From CAYSBA01 sp964429075 [NCBI: uncultured bacterium] (lineage in GTDB: Bacteria > CAYSBA01), in assembly GCA_964429075.1 (NCBI GenBank), contig CAYSBA010000012.1, positions 1 through 11,319 on the forward strand: DNA of 11,319 bases. The letters run 5' to 3'. Numbering within the stretch: the stretch's first letter is position 1; every line of letters begins with the position of its first letter. The notes under the pieces are model-generated. The model was not told the origin of the DNA. It ran no database searches and was given only the letters and a program-made list of their open reading frames with translations. Position numbers and translations under genes: made by a program. This document shows, piece by piece, positions 8,243-11,319 of the stretch.

Positions 8243-10374
8243 GTTGAATCTCCTTCATGGGTATAATAGTAACCATATTTGCTATAATAGTGGTATTTAT
8301 AACCCTGATCCTTTTCTGGATCCAGACTATTTAAAACTGTCCCTAAAAGATTTATGTTGAGATCACGCATGCTATCAACTGCCCTTGCAGCTGAGAACCT
8401 TGATGTTGTATTACACATGACAACAAAGAGCACACAGTCTACATACTGACCGAGTGTAAGGGAATCTGAAACAACACCCACTGGTGGAGAATCGAAGATC
8501 ACATAATCGAATCTATCTTTCAATTCATCCACAATCTCTTTTGTCTTTTCAAATGCAAGAAGTTCTGCAGCATTGGGTGGAATAGGACCACATGTAATAA
8601 CGAATAGATTTTCCACATCGGTCTTTTTGATCACATCATCGATCCTGACCTGACCAATAAGCAGGTTGCTCAGACCAAGCTTATTATCAATGTTAAAGAC
8701 TTTGTGTATCATGGGTCTTCTCATATCAGAATCAACCAAAAGCACCCTCTCGTTCAAACGTGTTAACATAAAGGCAAGATTTTCTGCAGTTGTGGTTTTA
8801 CCCTCTCTCGGTCCTGCACTTGTAATTAATATATTCTTATATCGTTTTGAGGACATAAAAAGTAGATTTGTTCTTAAGTTTCTGTATGCCTCTGTAACCA
8901 TGGAGTTGGGATGTTTCATAAGGTATTTATATAGTGCACCCTTCAATTTTTCCTGTTCTTTTATCTTTGGTATAATTCCAAGATTATTTACTCCAAGATA
9001 CATCTTGAGGTCTTCTTCATTTTTGATGGTGCTATCTATATATGAAATAAAGAAAGCCAGACCGATTCCACCAATAAGTCCGATAAAGATGGACATCGCT
9101 ATATTCAGCTTTGTCTTCGGGTATACAGGTTCTTTTGGTATCTTAGCTGAATCAAGTTTGGATATGTTACTACTTTTTAGACCCTCTGTAAGATCGGTCT
9201 CCTTAAATCTCTGAAGAACAATATCATACAGCCTTTTGTTGTTATCTACCTCTCTACTGAGTTCATTGTATTCAATCTCAAGCCTGCTGAGATAGAGTGC
9301 ATTTTCTTTTTCTTTTGCAAGTAGTGTCCTGAGCTTGTCCTCAACCTCTTTGTTTGTTTTGTATTCAGCCTCTGCCTTTTCTATCTCGTTCATTATTTCT
9401 TTTCTTAATAACTGTTTAAGATTTTTAAGTTTTTCTTCAAGGCTTAAAAGCTCTGGATGCTCCTTACCGTACCTGTTTTTAATACTGATATATCTTTCGA
9501 GTGTCTCTATATATTTCAATTTAAGGCTTTTAATAATATTGGTTGAGACAACAGTATCTATAATCTGATTTGAATCAATATTAGAAAGGAGTTCCTTAAG
9601 GGTTTTAAGATGAGCCTCTGCCTGAATCCTCTTTGTTATTGCATTAGTGAGGTCTTCATTGATCTTATATAGCTTTTGAGTGGTCATATTTATTCTTGCT
9701 TCAAGTGAGGTGGTCAGTATGCCATTTTTCTGCTTAAATTTATAAAGAGCAAGTTCTGATTCTTTGAGCTTTATCTCAAGATCTTTTAACTGCTGTGCTA
9801 ACCACCTTACAGCCTGCTTGGTAACACTTGTTTTTCTTTCTAATGAATATTTAATATAGGCATCAACTACTGCATTGGCCAGAAATGCTGCCATCTCAGG
9901 ATCGGTATGACGAACCTTTATCTTTACCATCCTTGTATCCTTTACAAGTTCCACATCTATCATATCAAGGAGGAGCTTTACATAGTCTATCTTGTCACCA
10001 AGCTTTTCTTTTGTCTCCTTAGATATAAATCTATCGTCGTTTTTGAGGTTATTATCCTCGATAACTATGTTCGCCACATTCCTGCTTTTTATGATCCTGT
10101 ATTCTGTTTCAAGATACTCCTGATCACCCCACCAACCACCAGTCATGGGTTCGTATACATCCTGGACCTTATCAAGCACCAATGGCTTGTTGCGTTCGAT
10201 GATGATGGTTGCAACAGCTTCATAGATTTTCTTTTGATGTAAGGTAAAAAGCAGTGTGAGTGTTACTGTAAAGATCAAAAACAGTATGATGGCCCAGCGA
10301 TATTTCAATATGGTATTGTAATAGTATTGAAAGGTCCTTGATTCTGATATCCTGTTTAATGATATATTTTCCAT
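8239..10374 (-). CDS. wzc: Wzc-type polysaccharide copolymerase and bacterial tyrosine autokinase
   Basis: A 711-residue inner-membrane protein controlling polysaccharide polymerisation and export. Helix 1 spans about 27-45, followed by a Wzz domain, a long periplasmic coiled coil (about 190-400), a proline-rich stretch (KIPKEPVYPK) and helix 2 (about 425-446). The cytoplasmic BY-kinase domain has EX2RX2R (E495, R498, R501), Walker A GPREGKTT (521-528, K526), Walker A' LLVDSDMRRP (D547, D549), PPNAAELL (598-605) and Walker B VIFDSPP (D627). The tail holds eight tyrosines between 692 and 704 for autophosphorylation. All parts are intact. ATG at 10374 overlaps the upstream stop by one base (TAATG), with GAGAG about 10 nt before it. 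It works with the outer-membrane export lipoprotein encoded just before it. No cognate Wzb phosphatase is in the window. Confidence 0.96.
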   Translation of the reverse strand: MENISLNRISESRTFQYYYNTILKYRWAIILFLIFTVTLTLLFTLHQKKIYEAVATIIIERNKPLVLDKVQDVYEPMTGGWWGDQEYLETEYRIIKSRNVANIVIEDNNLKNDDRFISKETKEKLGDKIDYVKLLLDMIDVELVKDTRMVKIKVRHTDPEMAAFLANAVVDAYIKYSLERKTSVTKQAVRWLAQQLKDLEIKLKESELALYKFKQKNGILTTSLEARINMTTQKLYKINEDLTNAITKRIQAEAHLKTLKELLSNIDSNQIIDTVVSTNIIKSLKLKYIETLERYISIKNRYGKEHPELLSLEEKLKNLKQLLRKEIMNEIEKAEAEYKTNKEVEDKLRTLLAKEKENALYLSRLEIEYNELSREVDNNKRLYDIVLQRFKETDLTEGLKSSNISKLDSAKIPKEPVYPKTKLNIAMSIFIGLIGGIGLAFFISYIDSTIKNEEDLKMYLGVNNLGIIPKIKEQEKLKGALYKYLMKHPNSMVTEAYRNLRTNLLFMSSKRYKNILITSAGPREGKTTTAENLAFMLTRLNERVLLVDSDMRRPMIHKVFNIDNKLGLSNLLIGQVRIDDVIKKTDVENLFVITCGPIPPNAAELLAFEKTKEIVDELKDRFDYVIFDSPPVGVVSDSLTLGQYVDCVLFVVMCNTTSRFSAARAVDSMRDLNINLLGTVLNSLDPEKDQGYKYHYYSKYGYYYTHEGDST

Positions 10375-10997
10375 TAGAAAATACTCTCTGGAACATAAAT
10401 AATATCATCCGGAAGAAGCTTGAAATTAGGTCTCTTCCCCTCTGCTATATCTTCAACCGGCACAATTATCTTCTCCTCTTTGCCATCTATCTTTCTAATC
10501 ACACTTGTTCTATTTTTTGCTGCATATCTGCTGAATCCACCTGCAAGTGTTATTGCCTGTATTATATTCATATTGTCTTCATATCTGAATGTACCGGGTT
10601 TGTTAACCTCACCGAGTACATAGACCTTTTTGCTGTTGTACTGGTCAACATATATTGTGACCTGAGGGTCCTTTAGATATTTCCCTCTCAATAGTGATGC
10701 AATCTTCTCTGCAGCCTGGTTTGGTGTCATACCAGATATTTTTATCTGACCAATAAATGGGAAAACAATGGTGCCATCACTATCAATCATATATTTGCCG
10801 GATAGCTCCTTTTCTTTATATACATTTATATGTATAATATCACCCGGGCCAAGCTCACTCGAGTTAACACGGGCCTGAGTATTAAATCTTGAATAATCAA
10901 AGCTAAGTTGCTCTCTTCTGTGAGAAAAACAGGAAAAAAGAGCAAATACTTGAACCAGAAGTCCAAAAATAATACCTATCCTACCTACCACAATCAT
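10374..10997 (-). CDS. Polysaccharide export lipoprotein (OPX/Wza family, short form)
   Basis: A 207-residue outer-membrane lipoprotein that should form, or contribute to, the export channel with the Wzc-type protein encoded next. Residues 1-22 are a signal peptide with lipobox LFSC and lipidated C23. Residues about 48-120 are the polysaccharide-export domain (LGPGDIIHINVY, DGTIVFPFIGQI). Residues about 123-180 are one SLBB domain (VYVLGEVNKPGTF, LAGGFSRYA), and the protein ends with LLPDDIIYVPESIF. E. coli Wza is much longer (about 380 residues), with several ring domains and a C-terminal membrane helix; that part is missing here, as in the short OPX group, so another outer-membrane partner may be needed. 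ATG at 10997 has no clear Shine-Dalgarno sequence. It is the first gene of the operon. Confidence 0.93.
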   Translation of the reverse strand: MIVVGRIGIIFGLLVQVFALFSCFSHRREQLSFDYSRFNTQARVNSSELGPGDIIHINVYKEKELSGKYMIDSDGTIVFPFIGQIKISGMTPNQAAEKIASLLRGKYLKDPQVTIYVDQYNSKKVYVLGEVNKPGTFRYEDNMNIIQAITLAGGFSRYAAKNRTSVIRKIDGKEEKIIVPVEDIAEGKRPNFKLLPDDIIYVPESIF

Positions 10998-11034
10998 ACA
11001 ATATCTTTATCAAATTATATTTCATAAATTTAGC

Positions 11035-11063
11035 AATATAATTTAAATCGATTTTTTTGTCAA
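11035..11063 (-). promoter_or_regulatory. Near-consensus sigma70 promoter of the exopolysaccharide export operon
   Basis: On the minus strand, TTGACA (11063-11058) is followed after exactly 17 nt by TATATT (11040-11035), a 6/6 and a 5/6 match at ideal spacing. The start of transcription would be near 11028, giving a leader of about 31 nt before the ATG at 10997. The spacer contains the 10-bp palindrome AAATCGATTT (11045-11054), a possible operator. The promoter is inferred from the match and its position. Confidence 0.7.
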
Positions 11064-11319
11064 TCAGCTAACCTTAAGCAGTTACGGACATGGGGAACGA
11101 TGGAAGGGGGGTAAGGATAGGAAAGATAGGGCATAATACCTTGGATATAGCGGGCTCTGAGTGAGAATATCACATGGAAAGAGAGAAAAAGAGATTCAAT
11201 AAAAAGATGTATCATATAGGAGAGAAGTTTTAGCAGAAGGTTTATTACCACCTGAGTTTATATGGATTTTGTTTAGTTCTTTGAAAACATCAAAAGGTAT
11301 CAGGTTGTAGAAAGATATT
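11064..11319. other. Unassigned segment upstream of the export operon
   Basis: Nothing here can be assigned. The plus strand is strikingly purine-rich between about 11090 and 11195. On the minus strand one frame is open from the window edge (11318) to a TGA at 11198-11196, 40 codons reading like DVFKELNKIHINSGG. This could be the 3' end of a gene entering from the right, but a run of that length also occurs by chance. A plus-strand frame over the same stretch is open for about 35 codons. No tRNA, inverted repeat of an insertion element or known protein motif was recognised. Confidence 0.4.

Noticed and set aside
8666-9214. 182-codon open frame on the plus strand
   Set aside because: It is the antisense shadow of the intact wzc kinase domain; its composition mirrors that gene and it has no recognisable domain.
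4188-10374. The two wzc copies as flanking repeats of a mobile or recombining element carrying PHP and dgt
   Set aside because: The copies are diverged paralogues with clear protein-level differences, there are no transposase or end repeats, and the intervening genes fit a normal operon.
10981-11025. Fourteen-codon upstream reading frame (ATG at 11025, minus strand) overlapping the start of the export lipoprotein gene
   Set aside because: There is no Shine-Dalgarno sequence, the predicted transcript starts only a few bases before it, and such short frames are expected by chance.
11060-11251. 63-codon open frame on the minus strand upstream of the export operon
   Set aside because: It overlaps the near-consensus promoter, has low-complexity hydrophobic content and lacks a ribosome binding site.

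Overview
The window looks like an AT-rich chromosome of an anaerobic Gram-negative bacterium. The evidence is a low-potential clostridial/Allochromatium-type ferredoxin with an oxygen-sensitive 2-oxoacid:ferredoxin oxidoreductase, next to a Wza/Wzc-type exopolysaccharide export system that needs an outer membrane. A Desulfobacterota- or Nitrospirota-like host is my guess; nothing in the sequence fixes the taxon. Non-ATG starts are common: four of the eight intact genes start with TTG or GTG, three of them with a visible Shine-Dalgarno sequence.

Left half, plus strand (181-4181): a tight four-gene run. It holds a 2[4Fe-4S] ferredoxin, a 2-oxoacid:ferredoxin oxidoreductase gamma subunit fused to a delta-type 2[4Fe-4S] domain, a fused alpha-beta subunit carrying the thiamine-diphosphate site, and a small YfcE/MJ0936-type metallophosphoesterase. 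The first three form one enzyme plus its probable electron acceptor: oxidative decarboxylation of a 2-oxoacid (pyruvate or a relative) to acyl-CoA and CO2 with reduced ferredoxin, or the reverse. Upstream is a T-rich leader, a promoter-like TTGACA and three copies of ACATAAT, two of them forming a perfect inverted repeat.

Right half, minus strand (10997 down to 4188): an exopolysaccharide-export block read from a near-consensus promoter at 11063-11035. The order is an outer-membrane polysaccharide export lipoprotein, an intact Wzc-type tyrosine autokinase/copolymerase, a TrpH/YciV-type PHP-domain enzyme, and a dGTPase-like HD hydrolase. Stops and starts overlap or lie within 2 nt, which suggests one translationally coupled operon. 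Below it, behind its own near-consensus promoter (TGGACA-17-TATAAT), is a second wzc paralogue. It is full length but broken by two one-base deletions and an in-frame stop, so it is a pseudogene or carries sequence errors. It runs convergently into the metallophosphoesterase gene with a 6-nt gap.

The last 250 bases or so (11064-11319) hold nothing I can assign. No tRNA, rRNA, CRISPR, IS or transposase was recognised. No glycosyltransferase, Wzx/Wzy flippase/polymerase or Wzb phosphatase lies in the window, so the polysaccharide locus probably continues beyond it or is scattered.
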